NCBI GenBank assembly: GCA_937934635.1
Contig: CALGZD010000133.1
Span: forward strand, 1-8,169
DNA length: 8,169 nt
Origin: an uncultured Deinococcales bacterium
GTDB lineage: Bacteria > Deinococcota > Deinococci > Deinococcales > Trueperaceae
Reading direction: 5' to 3'
Shown here: positions 1-6,262 of the stretch, piece after piece
Layout: each line of letters begins with the position of its first letter
How positions within the stretch are numbered: the stretch's first letter is position 1
Notes under the pieces: model-generated
Seen by the model: only the letters and a program-made list of their open reading frames with translations
Databases searched by the model: none
What the model was told of the DNA's origin: nothing
Made by a program: the position numbers and the translations under genes

Positions 1-494
<494 letters not shown>

Positions 495-528
495 AATACT
501 TAGCAGTTGCATAACTAACGAGATAACA

Positions 529-580
529 TTGACCAACTAAGTCAAGATTATGGACTAGGTGCTAGCTACCACCGTTATTA
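529..580 (-). promoter_or_regulatory. Inverted repeats in the tyrS leader
   Basis: Three short pairings lie between the leader ORF and tyrS. TTGAC/GTCAA (529-533 and 541-545) encloses a 7-nt loop. GGTGCTAGCTACCACC (558-573, plus strand) is a near-palindrome with GGTG/CACC outside and TAGCTA inside. In the mRNA sense UAAUAAC (580-574) can pair over 7 bp with GUUAUUA (647-641), which covers the adjacent Tyr codons of the leader ORF. No U-tract follows, so this is not an obvious intrinsic terminator. The mRNA-sense GGUGGUAGC recalls the T-box UGGN tRNA-acceptor bulge, but the rest of the T-box consensus is not there. Confidence 0.3.
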
Positions 581-606
581 AGTAAGGTTGTCTTTTTGGA
601 ATTTGT

Positions 607-705
607 CTAGTTTAGGGTCTTCAGGAAGTTACAATAACCATAATAACCATCGTCTGAATCGAGACAAGAATCATGACTAGAATCACAGTAAGATTCTGCT
701 GGCAT
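607..705 (-). CDS. Tyr-rich 32-residue small ORF upstream of tyrS, probable leader peptide
   Basis: A 32-codon ORF starts ATG at 705 and stops TAG at 607, with an unusually strong Shine-Dalgarno (AGGAGGTG at 718-711) 5 nt upstream, so translation is likely. The peptide begins MPAE and runs through four 4-residue units, ESYC, DSSH, DSCL and DSDD (696-649), to GYYGYCNF, ending LKTLN. Tyrosines are residues 6, 21, 22 and 24, with Phe at 27 and Cys at 7, 14 and 25. The cluster Tyr-Tyr-Gly-Tyr, 137 nt before tyrS and on the same strand, is the arrangement expected of a leader peptide whose ribosome stalls when charged tRNA-Tyr is scarce. The 12-nt periodic, acidic, Cys/His-containing first half is unusual for a mere attenuator, so a functional small protein, perhaps metal-binding, is an alternative. 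I recognise no family. Confidence 0.6.
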   Translation of the reverse strand: MPAESYCDSSHDSCLDSDDGYYGYCNFLKTLN

Positions 706-710
706 AGGTT

Positions 711-718
711 CACCTCCT
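711..718 (-). promoter_or_regulatory. Strong Shine-Dalgarno for the tyrS-upstream small ORF
   Basis: AGGAGGTG in the mRNA sense, 5 nt before the ATG at 705. It is the best match to the anti-SD consensus placed correctly before a start codon in this window, stronger than that of tyrS itself, and it is the main reason for calling the small ORF. Confidence 0.75.
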
Positions 719-739
719 GAAAATGGTTTCATAAAAAGG

Positions 740-748
740 AGTCTAGCA
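740..748 (-). promoter_or_regulatory. Extended -10 promoter of the leader ORF and tyrS
   Basis: TGCTAGACT on the minus strand is an extended -10 (TGN followed by TAGACT) placing the transcription start near 733, about 28 nt before the leader ORF start. No convincing -35 is seen, as is usual for extended -10 promoters. The same TGN-TAGACT string precedes the gene at 4818. Confidence 0.5.
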
Positions 749-777
749 CATTTCTTTGAAGAAAGACTGATTTAAAC

Positions 778-876
778 AGCGTTTCCACGAAATAACTGTA
801 CACACTAAGTGGCTTTATTCTTACTCGTTACGAAGCTCGCCGATTAACTGCGACAGCAGTTAATCGTGGAACTGCT
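778..876 (+). repeat. Intergenic hairpin repeat, copy A1 (complete, with terminal inverted repeats)
   Basis: A roughly 99-bp unit with related copies at 886-980, 3063-3181 and 6942-7015. It opens with AGCGTTTCCACG and closes with CGTGGAACTGCT (865-876), which are inverted repeats matching at 10 of 12 positions. A TTCTTACTC box begins exactly 40 nt after the opening AGC, as in the other three copies. The 3' part holds a perfect 11-bp hairpin, CGATTAACTGC (841-851), loop GACA, GCAGTTAATCG (856-866), abutting the terminal repeat. It carries no gene. The form suggests a small non-autonomous mobile element (MITE-like) or a REP-like element; no transposase is in the window. Confidence 0.8.
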
Positions 877-884
877 AGTAGGAA

Positions 885-980
885 TAGCATTTCTACGCAC
901 CAATCATACATGCTGAGTAGATTTGTTCTTACTCACCTCCGTTTGCCGATTCATGGAGACAGCCATGAATCGGCGAGGTG
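885..980 (+). repeat. Intergenic hairpin repeat, copy A2 (tandem to A1)
   Basis: The copy starts TAGCATTTCTACG, 9 bp after A1 ends and in the same orientation, with TTCTTACTC at 926-934. Its hairpin is larger than that of A1. CACCTC (934-939) pairs with GAGGTG (975-980), and GCCGATTCATGG (945-956) pairs with CCATGAATCGGC (963-974), around loop AGACAG, with a one-sided 5-nt bulge. The upper stem differs from A1 on both arms but still pairs perfectly. It ends 41 bp past the stop of the flavoprotein gene and could protect or end that transcript, though no T-tract follows. The closing terminal repeat of A1 is missing. Confidence 0.75.
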
Positions 981-1021
981 CTTGAAGTATCGATAAGTAA
1001 AATGGCTTTTTCAAATCAAAA

Positions 1022-2782
1022 TCACTCTAGAAGACGACCTGCAACCTCAAGCTCCTGAACATCTACAAAATAGCCTTTTAAACTTTCTGGTATCGGTTCT
1101 ACTGTTCGAGAACTAATCTTTTGCTTACCACTTTCATCTAACTCTATAATATAATTCACAAGCTGCTTTGGATCAGTTTCGGTGTAGTCAGAACGCTGAT
1201 GTGAACCACGACTTTCTCTACGTTCGAATGCTCCTCGTAAAGAAGCTTCTGCACTATCTATAGAGCCTAGTAAATCTAGCGCTAATGCTAAATCCCCATA
1301 ACCTTCTGCACTTGGACGAACATCAACATTCTTGGCTGCTTCACGTAAAGCATCAAGTTTAGCTAAACCTTCTTGAATACCTTCACCACTACGAACAACA
1401 CCACAGTGTTGCCACATAATATTTCGAATAGAACGTTGCAATGGTCTTGCTAATTCATCACCTTTTTTAATTAAAGTATCTAATTCCTGATTGGCTTCTG
1501 AAATCACAGAACGACTGCGGCGCTGCACATCAAGCTGTGCTGAAAACGCTGCGGCACTGTCTCCAGCACGCTTACCAAAGACCAAAATTTCAGCAAGAGA
1601 ATTACCACCTAATCGGTTAGCGCCATGAACACCAGTTGTGCATTCACCAGCAGCATATAGTCCTTTTACATTTGTTGCGTGACTATCTGCTTCTACAACT
1701 ACGCCACCCATACTATAGTGAGCTGTTGGTGCAACTTCCATAGCTGTGGTAGAAATATCAAGCATTTGTGATTCCATAAACTGTCTATACATGCGTGGTA
1801 GCTTCTCTAGAATAAGCTCTTTATCTTTATGGCTGATATCTAAATAGACAGCATTATTCTCAGTACCACGACCTTCAAGAATTTCTGTGTAATTGGCGAG
1901 TGCTACTTTATCGCGTGTAGATAATTCCATTCGTTCAGCGTCATAATTTTCCATATAACGCTCACCCGAAGCATTTTTCAAATACCCACCCTCACCCCGA
2001 ACAGCCTCAGTGACAAGTGTGCCTGCTAAGGCTTCAGGGTAAACCATACCTGTTGGATGAAATTGAACTAACTCCATATCGCCAAGTTTGCAACCTGCAT
2101 GTAATGCAAGTCGCATAGCATCGCCTGTATTTTCATCTCGACGTGATGAACTGATTCTCCAAATACGTGTATGACCACCTGCAGCTAGAACAACTGAATC
2201 TGCTAGATAAGCAGTACGTTCGCCTGTATTTATATCAAATGCCATAGCACCAAAACATACTTTTTCAGAGCTAGAATCATCAACCAATAATTTAGAAACA
2301 TATTGCATATCATGAATAGCTATCCCTAAGTCTTCAACACGTTTTGTTAAAGTATTTAAGATAGCACGTCCTGTGTAATCACCTGCATAGCAAGTTCGGC
2401 GGTAGGTGTGTGCCCCAAAATATCGTTGGTCAAGTTCGCCGTCATCGGTACGAGCAAAAGGTGTACCCCATTCAGCTAATTCCCTAACATGTTCAGGAGC
2501 TTCTTTCACAAGAAGCTCAACAGTACGAGGTTCTGCAAGGCTGTAGCCTTCAAGGTAGGTATCTACAAAATGTTGTTGCCAAGAGTCTTGTTCGTCAACC
2601 GTTGCCAAAGCAGCGTTGATTCCTCCTGCGGCTAAACCTGTATGTGCATCATTACGAATACGTTTACCTAGTACAGTTACTTCGGCGCCTGCTTCATGTG
2701 CAGATATAGCAGCACGCAATCCTGCGCCACCTGAACCAATAACTAAGACATTGGAAATATTTGTACGGTGTTTTGGTTTCAT
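1022..2782 (-). CDS. sdhA: Succinate dehydrogenase/fumarate reductase flavoprotein subunit
   Basis: This is the FAD-bearing catalytic subunit that interconverts succinate and fumarate at the membrane face of the respiratory complex, passing electrons to an iron-sulfur subunit. The 586 residues are normal for the family. Residues 12-33 form the dinucleotide fold (VLVIGSGGAG). His47 in DAHTGLAAGGINAA matches the histidine that binds FAD covalently in SDH/FRD and argues against L-aspartate oxidase (NadB), which lacks it. Further active-site motifs are HPTG (242-245), RGEGG with the proton-transfer Arg262, HYSMGG with His355, and GANRLGGNS with Arg390. ESRGSHQRSDY (523-533) is the usual C-terminal signature. 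AAGGAG 5 nt upstream supports the start at 2782. The iron-sulfur and membrane-anchor genes are not adjacent on either side, so the subunits are encoded apart. Direction of reaction in vivo cannot be told. Confidence 0.92.
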   Translation of the reverse strand: MKPKHRTNISNVLVIGSGGAGLRAAISAHEAGAEVTVLGKRIRNDAHTGLAAGGINAALATVDEQDSWQQHFVDTYLEGYSLAEPRTVELLVKEAPEHVRELAEWGTPFARTDDGELDQRYFGAHTYRRTCYAGDYTGRAILNTLTKRVEDLGIAIHDMQYVSKLLVDDSSSEKVCFGAMAFDINTGERTAYLADSVVLAAGGHTRIWRISSSRRDENTGDAMRLALHAGCKLGDMELVQFHPTGMVYPEALAGTLVTEAVRGEGGYLKNASGERYMENYDAERMELSTRDKVALANYTEILEGRGTENNAVYLDISHKDKELILEKLPRMYRQFMESQMLDISTTAMEVAPTAHYSMGGVVVEADSHATNVKGLYAAGECTTGVHGANRLGGNSLAEILVFGKRAGDSAAAFSAQLDVQRRSRSVISEANQELDTLIKKGDELARPLQRSIRNIMWQHCGVVRSGEGIQEGLAKLDALREAAKNVDVRPSAEGYGDLALALDLLGSIDSAEASLRGAFERRESRGSHQRSDYTETDPKQLVNYIIELDESGKQKISSRTVEPIPESLKGYFVDVQELEVAGRLLE

Positions 2783-2787
2783 AATAA

Positions 2788-2793
2788 CTCCTT
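2788..2793 (-). promoter_or_regulatory. Shine-Dalgarno of the flavoprotein gene
   Basis: AAGGAG in the mRNA sense, 5 nt before the ATG at 2782. It fixes the start and contrasts with the SD-less plus-strand genes. Confidence 0.8.
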
Positions 2794-2819
2794 AAAAAAT
2801 ACTTCTTGAAAAAGAACTA

Positions 2820-2855
2820 CTTATAAGAGGACAACACAAGGTTCAAACTGTGAAC
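2820..2855 (-). promoter_or_regulatory. Possible promoter with overlapping inverted-repeat operator
   Basis: On the minus strand TTGAAC (2846-2841) and TATAAG (2825-2820) are 15 bp apart, a short but possible sigma-70 layout, with transcription starting near 2813. The -35 element coincides with one half of GTTCA-AACTG-TGAAC (2841-2855), a 5-bp-arm inverted repeat that could be an operator. A 7-bp direct repeat GTACATT (2883-2889 and 2900-2906, 17 bp apart) lies upstream. No binding protein can be named. Confidence 0.3.
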
Positions 2856-2968
2856 ATAGCATTGTTTTACACACCTGCAGATGTACATTCATTTAATAAG
2901 TACATTAGATTTTGATTATTCAGAGTCTAATGATACTTAGAAACTACTCCTAATTTTTATTATGAACT

Positions 2969-2976
2969 AAGGAGGT
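2969..2976 (+). other. Orphan Shine-Dalgarno-like sequence
   Basis: AAGGAGGT on the plus strand is a near-perfect SD, but no ATG, GTG or TTG stands 4-13 nt downstream. The nearest ATG (3013) is too far away and opens only a 26-codon frame. It may be the remnant of a lost gene or a chance match. Confidence 0.2.
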
Positions 2977-3061
2977 TATACAAACAATTCCCCAGCAGAC
3001 AATTCGGAAATTATGCAAAAAATAGTTTTATCCAATAGTTATTCAGATAGTCTCATAGCAT

Positions 3062-3181
3062 TAGCGTTTCCACGTAATGTTGACCCATGCTAAATGAGTT
3101 CGTTCCTACTCGCGCTGTGTGGTTTTCACAGACATCTGCATCGCCGATTAACTTTTGTCGCAGTTAATCGTGGAATTGTTT
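3062..3181 (+). repeat. Intergenic hairpin repeat, copy B (full length, with internal insertion)
   Basis: The copy opens TAGCGTTTCCACG, has TTCCTACTC at 3103-3111 with the same 40-nt spacing, and closes CGTGGAATTG (3169-3178), matching the right end of A1. Compared with A1 it has extra sequence between box and hairpin, which itself forms CTGTG/CACAG (3115-3119, 3127-3131). The main hairpin is CGATTAACT (3145-3153) with AGTTAATCG (3162-3170), 9 bp perfect. TGTCGCAGTTAATCG (3156/3157-3170) is the reverse complement of the left arm plus loop of A1, as if the hairpin were inverted. Confidence 0.75.
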
Positions 3182-3186
3182 ATAAT
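3181..3186 (+). promoter_or_regulatory. TATAAT -10 box, possible cobQ promoter
   Basis: A perfect -10 consensus lies at the right end of repeat B, pointing toward cobQ. No good -35 stands 16-18 bp upstream. If used, it would give a cobQ leader of about 130 nt that includes the tandem array, and the promoter would have been supplied partly by the repeat element (inference). Confidence 0.3.
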
Positions 3187-3228
3187 TACATCTAAGCCAT
3201 CATCTTTTTGTTTTTTCACTACTCAAAC

Positions 3229-3300
3229 TTGTCCTAACTATTCTCCTAAGCATTGTTCTAACTATTCTCTTAAGTATTGCCCTAAGTATTGCTCTAAGCA
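3229..3300 (+). repeat. Six 12-bp tandem repeats upstream of cobQ
   Basis: Six exactly phased 12-bp units with consensus TTSYYCTAASYA, for example TTGTCCTAACTA, TTCTCCTAAGCA and TTGCTCTAAGCA, end 23 bp before the cobQ start. Units differ at a few set positions, so the array is old or maintained rather than freshly duplicated. One frame is open through the whole array up to TGA at 3302 and would read CPNY-SPKH-CSNY-SLKY-CPKY-CSKH. The frame has only GTG (3170) or TTG starts and no ribosome-binding site, so I do not call a gene. Confidence 0.85.
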
Positions 3301-3323
3301 TTGAAAGAATGACTTCTTAAAAA

Positions 3324-4766
3324 ATGACTTCCCTTTCTCCAACACTCATGATTCAAGGTTGTACCTCAAACGCAGGTAAGTCCTACCTAACCTCTGGCTT
3401 TTGTCGCTATTTTGCTAATAAAGGCTTAAGGGTTGCACCCTTCAAAGCACAAAACATGAGCAACAATGCAGGAGTCACACCAAGGGGTTTAGAGATGGGG
3501 CGAGCGCAACTTTTGCAAGCACAAGCTGCGAAGGTTACGCCAGATGTGCGGATGAACCCAGTACTACTCAAGCCAGAAGCAGATACCTTATCGCAAGTTG
3601 TGGTGATGGGTGAAGCTAGACCTGACTTAAAACAAATTCCTTGGATGGAACGCAAATCTTTTTTATGGGAAAGTGTCCAAGAAAGTTTGCACAGCCTTAT
3701 GACAGAGTTTGATTTGGTCATCATCGAGGGAGCAGGTAGCCCTGCTGAAATCAATCTTCGTGAGGCAGATATTGTGAATATGAGTGTGGCGTTAGAGGCA
3801 CAGGCAAAAGTCTTGCTTGCTGCGGACATTGACCACGGTGGTGCATTTGCACACTTGCTGGGTACGTGGCATTGTTTAGAGAAAAACGAAAAAGACCTCT
3901 TACTTGGTTTTTTGCTCAATAAGTTTCGGGGTGACCCCAAGCTACTAGGCAATGCTATGGATTGGTTAGAAGAACGCACACATGTGCCGACACTGGGGGT
4001 TGTGCCGATGTTGCGTTTGGCGCTTCCTGAAGAGGATGCTTTTTCGCTTATTCCTGAAATAAAAGAAAGTGTAGCCAAGGCTAAAGTTGCCATCATCATG
4101 ACGCCATTTATCAGCAATTTTGATGAATTCGATTCACTTTTACATGAACCAAACATCGAGGTTGTTTGGGTAAAAGAATTAGCAGACTTAGAAGGTGCTG
4201 ATGCAGTGATTTTGGCAGGGTCAAAACAAGTTGCCAATGATTTGGATTATCTTAAGCGTTCTGGATTGGCTAGCAAGATTCATAAGTTAGCTGTTCAGGG
4301 TGTGATGATTTTAGGAATTTGTGGGGGCTTTCAGATGTTGGGAACTAGCATTCAAGACGGTGATGAGGTTGAAAGTGCTACAACTGAAATTTTAGGTTTA
4401 GGTTTACTGGATGTACAAACACAGATGAAAGTAAAGAAGGTAACTCGGCAAAGTACGGTGAAGCTTGTCAATTCTAGTATTGCGCTAAAAGGTTATGAAA
4501 TCCATCATGGTGAAACATTGGCTGGGGGTGGGGTTAGAGCATTTTTGTCTGATGGGTTGGGGTTTCAGCAGGGAAATGTGACGGGGGTTTATGTGCATGG
4601 ATTATTTGACAATACGAGTTTTCGGGTGGAGTGGTTAGAGAGATTAGGCGTTGAGGGGAGTGTAGAGGGTTGGCTCGAGCGCACCAATATAGAACTAGAC
4701 AAACTGGCAAATCACCTCAGCACCCACTGCGATATGCAAAGCATTGAAAAAGCCCTAAATCTATAA
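3324..4766 (+). CDS. cobQ: Cobyric acid synthase (adenosylcobyrinate a,c-diamide amidotransferase)
   Basis: In cobalamin synthesis this enzyme amidates four carboxylates of adenosylcobyrinic acid a,c-diamide, using glutamine and ATP, in the cytoplasm. The 480-residue length is typical. The N-terminal synthetase domain shows the P-loop GCTSNAGKS (12-20), FKAQNMSNNAG (40-50), MNPVLLKPEAD (77-87) and IEGAGSPAEINL (134-145). The C-terminal class I glutamine amidotransferase domain has GICGGFQMLG with nucleophile Cys333 and GVYVHGLFDN with His425. No Shine-Dalgarno is visible before the ATG at 3324; a downstream ATG at 3348 (residue 9) also lacks one but would keep the whole P-loop. A 3-codon frame ATG-ACT-TCT-TAA (3309-3320) ends 3 nt before the start. 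No other cobalamin gene is near, and I see no cobalamin riboswitch. A separate promoter seems to serve the next gene. Confidence 0.95.
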   Translation: MTSLSPTLMIQGCTSNAGKSYLTSGFCRYFANKGLRVAPFKAQNMSNNAGVTPRGLEMGRAQLLQAQAAKVTPDVRMNPVLLKPEADTLSQVVVMGEARPDLKQIPWMERKSFLWESVQESLHSLMTEFDLVIIEGAGSPAEINLREADIVNMSVALEAQAKVLLAADIDHGGAFAHLLGTWHCLEKNEKDLLLGFLLNKFRGDPKLLGNAMDWLEERTHVPTLGVVPMLRLALPEEDAFSLIPEIKESVAKAKVAIIMTPFISNFDEFDSLLHEPNIEVVWVKELADLEGADAVILAGSKQVANDLDYLKRSGLASKIHKLAVQGVMILGICGGFQMLGTSIQDGDEVESATTEILGLGLLDVQTQMKVKKVTRQSTVKLVNSSIALKGYEIHHGETLAGGGVRAFLSDGLGFQQGNVTGVYVHGLFDNTSFRVEWLERLGVEGSVEGWLERTNIELDKLANHLSTHCDMQSIEKALNL

Positions 4767-4800
4767 CAACAAAGCTCGCCCAAAAGAAATACTTACAAAA

Positions 4801-4809
4801 TGTTAGACT
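4801..4809 (+). promoter_or_regulatory. Extended -10 promoter for a leaderless 361-residue gene
   Basis: TGTTAGACT is an extended -10 ending 8 nt before the ATG at 4818. That would put the transcription start at or within 1-2 nt of the start codon, and no Shine-Dalgarno is present. It is the same TGN-TAGACT form as the tyrS leader promoter. No -35 is evident. Confidence 0.5.
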
Positions 4810-4817
4810 AAATCCTT

Positions 4818-5903
4818 ATGCGTGTAGGATTTGTTACCCAACTACTCTGGTCCAGATATGGTCTCTTCTGGCAAAAATTTTTTGAGTCATTAGATGCCGA
4901 GATTGTATTTCCGACCAAAGATGCTACACAAAAGCACTTTGCTAAATTAAATGATGTTTCATTTAGCAGCACAAGCTTCAAAATTGCAGCAGCACAAGCT
5001 GCAAGCCTCAGCGATGTAGATATTTTGGTCGTGCCAGACATTAACTACGGTGGCACAAGCATCAAAGGTTCAGGGCAAGACCCATGGATTGCAGATTTTC
5101 CAGAAACCTTACAGCAGACTTTAGGCGCATTACCAAAAGTAATGATTGCACCTGCGAATGCTCAGCCCAATATCACAGATTTTGAAGCGATGTTAATTGA
5201 TCAGGTTTACAACCTAGTTGATGCAGGTGTTATGCGCCGAGCGTGGGGTAGCCGAAAATCACTTTTAAAAACCAAGAAACTTAAGCGTGACCAAGCTGCC
5301 GAACAACGTGCGAGTAGTGCAGTTTTAGGGCAAGCATGGTACTTCAGTCAAGATGCTTTGATTGACAAAATCAACAAAAAGGTAGAAGTTTTAGAAGCAA
5401 ATGCGCCAGCAACTAGCGTGCTAGAAACTAGTGCAGCAAAAGTTACTCCAGAATCTAAAATAGAATCTAAAACAGTAGATATTAGCCCAGATGAATCTGA
5501 CGCTAGCTCTGAAGAAGAAAAAGCTGCTGTTGAGAAATTGCCTCTTCTACAAGTTAATCTAGACCCTACCGTCCTACGTCAACAAGCTCGTAGCCTTGCA
5601 AATGACTTACTTGCAAGCGACCAAGAAGTCTTGGGTGGAAGTCGCTATGTTGGACATAAAGGAAATATTAAAAAGCTTTATTTAGTTGTGGATGCTGCTT
5701 CAGGTGCAGATGCACAGCTTCTACGTAAAATCGAAAAACAAACACACAAAGATGTTGAAAGTATCGTTTTACAAGAGCATTTTTCAGAAGAAGAACTGTT
5801 TGATTTACTGTTCATTACTGAAGAAATGCCTGAAGTTGTCGTTGAAGATGATGACTTCGACGAAAGTGTTGCAGATACCGATACAGCAAATGCAGTAGCT
5901 TAA
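4818..5903 (+). CDS. Uncharacterised acidic 361-residue protein
   Basis: I do not recognise this protein. Residues 1-190 look like an alpha/beta domain: beta strand VGFVTQLL, then YGLFWQKFFESLDAEIVFP, a second strand at DVDILVVPDINYGG (66-79), and LPKVMIAPAN (105-114). This pattern faintly recalls the DUF2229/CoA-enzyme-activase-associated domain, but there is not a single cysteine in the protein, so the metal-binding role of those proteins cannot be assumed. Residues about 191-240 are a low-complexity Ala/Ser/Glu linker, 241-334 a second globular part (KKLYLVVDAASGADAQL), and 335-361 a strongly acidic tail (VVVEDDDFDES). There is no signal peptide or membrane segment. It lies 51 bp after cobQ with its own likely -10, and the membrane protein follows 6 bp after its stop, so the two may be co-transcribed. 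Confidence 0.85.
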   Translation: MRVGFVTQLLWSRYGLFWQKFFESLDAEIVFPTKDATQKHFAKLNDVSFSSTSFKIAAAQAASLSDVDILVVPDINYGGTSIKGSGQDPWIADFPETLQQTLGALPKVMIAPANAQPNITDFEAMLIDQVYNLVDAGVMRRAWGSRKSLLKTKKLKRDQAAEQRASSAVLGQAWYFSQDALIDKINKKVEVLEANAPATSVLETSAAKVTPESKIESKTVDISPDESDASSEEEKAAVEKLPLLQVNLDPTVLRQQARSLANDLLASDQEVLGGSRYVGHKGNIKKLYLVVDAASGADAQLLRKIEKQTHKDVESIVLQEHFSEEELFDLLFITEEMPEVVVEDDDFDESVADTDTANAVA

Positions 5904-5909
5904 ACACCA

Positions 5910-6224
5910 ATGACGATACTTGTTGCACTACTTGTTGCTACCTATGCCTTTGTGAATGCTTTTGGGGCATGGATGGTACTTCGCAGAAAACCGTGGGTGG
6001 GTTGGTTATTTATGCTATCTGCGGTTGTGCTAGTCATTGCGGCTGTTAGTGTTTTTTACCAAAATCCTGCAAGCGCATGGCTTACTCTAAGTGGTCTTGT
6101 TCTAGCTTTCTGTAGCTCTCTACTTCATGCTCACTTTGTTATTGGTAAAATTGTTCAGCGTAATCATTTATTTCGATTACTGATTTCTTTTATTTTGTTT
6201 TTATTTGTTTACTTTTTAGGATGA
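5910..6224 (+). CDS. Small integral membrane protein, four predicted helices
   Basis: A 104-residue, highly hydrophobic protein of unrecognised family. Membrane segments can be read at roughly residues 3-22, 29-50, 56-76 and 86-103, with short basic stretches LRRK (24-27) and KIVQRNH (80-86) that suggest cytoplasmic loops after the first and third helices. No catalytic motif is visible. The ATG follows the previous stop by 6 nt without a Shine-Dalgarno. TAGCTT (5896-5901), which overlaps that stop codon, stands 8 nt before the ATG and fits the TANNNT leaderless pattern, though it could be chance. Pairing with the upstream acidic protein suggests a joint function, but none can be named. Confidence 0.8.
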   Translation: MTILVALLVATYAFVNAFGAWMVLRRKPWVGWLFMLSAVVLVIAAVSVFYQNPASAWLTLSGLVLAFCSSLLHAHFVIGKIVQRNHLFRLLISFILFLFVYFLG

Positions 6225-6226
6225 TA

Positions 6227-6261
6227 TTGAATTTTAATGTAATTACGTTATAATTACATTA
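6227..6261 (+). promoter_or_regulatory. mazEF promoter and palindromic operator
   Basis: TTGAAT (6227-6232) and a perfect TATAAT (6249-6254) are 16 bp apart. The -10 ends 8 nt before the mazE ATG, so the mRNA should start at or next to the start codon. Over this lies a perfect inverted repeat: TAATGTAATTA (6235-6245), 5-bp centre CGTTA, TAATTACATTA (6251-6261). The left arm also contains the small palindrome GTAATTAC. The operator covers the spacer, the -10 and the start point, as expected for repression by MazE or the MazE-MazF complex (known behaviour of the family; use here is inference). Confidence 0.7.
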
Positions 6262-6262
6262 C

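Noticed and set aside
558..573. T-box riboswitch upstream of tyrS
   Set aside because: Only GGUGGUAGC resembles the T-box core. The rest of the consensus, a specifier loop and a terminator with a U-run are not visible, and the leader contains a translated-looking ORF instead.
841..974. Integron attC sites or CRISPR repeats
   Set aside because: The hairpins lack the attC RYYYAAC/GTTRRRY ends, and the copies are not regularly spaced with unique spacers.
3013..3093. 26-codon ORF on the plus strand near the orphan SD
   Set aside because: The SD at 2969-2976 is 36 nt away and the frame runs into repeat B.
3152..3304. Possible GTG- or TTG-started Cys-rich small ORF across the 12-bp array
   Set aside because: No Shine-Dalgarno, no ATG, and no -10 placed for leaderless translation. 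It overlaps repeat B, so the open frame is probably a by-product of the 12-bp period.
2783..3323. Cobalamin riboswitch before cobQ
   Set aside because: No B12-box-like sequence could be found by eye between sdhA and cobQ.
3407..4237. 276-codon open frame on the minus strand
   Set aside because: It is the antisense shadow of cobQ, Ser/Lys/Ala-rich with no domain, and no ribosome-binding site.
4772..4780. Fragment of the repeat family (AAGCTCGCC) after cobQ
   Set aside because: Only 9 bases match and neither the AGCRTTTC end nor the TTCTTACTC box is present; chance is sufficient.
5686..5898. 70-codon open frame inside the 361-residue gene
   Set aside because: Out-of-frame shadow with Lys/Leu-rich low-complexity product; no start signal.
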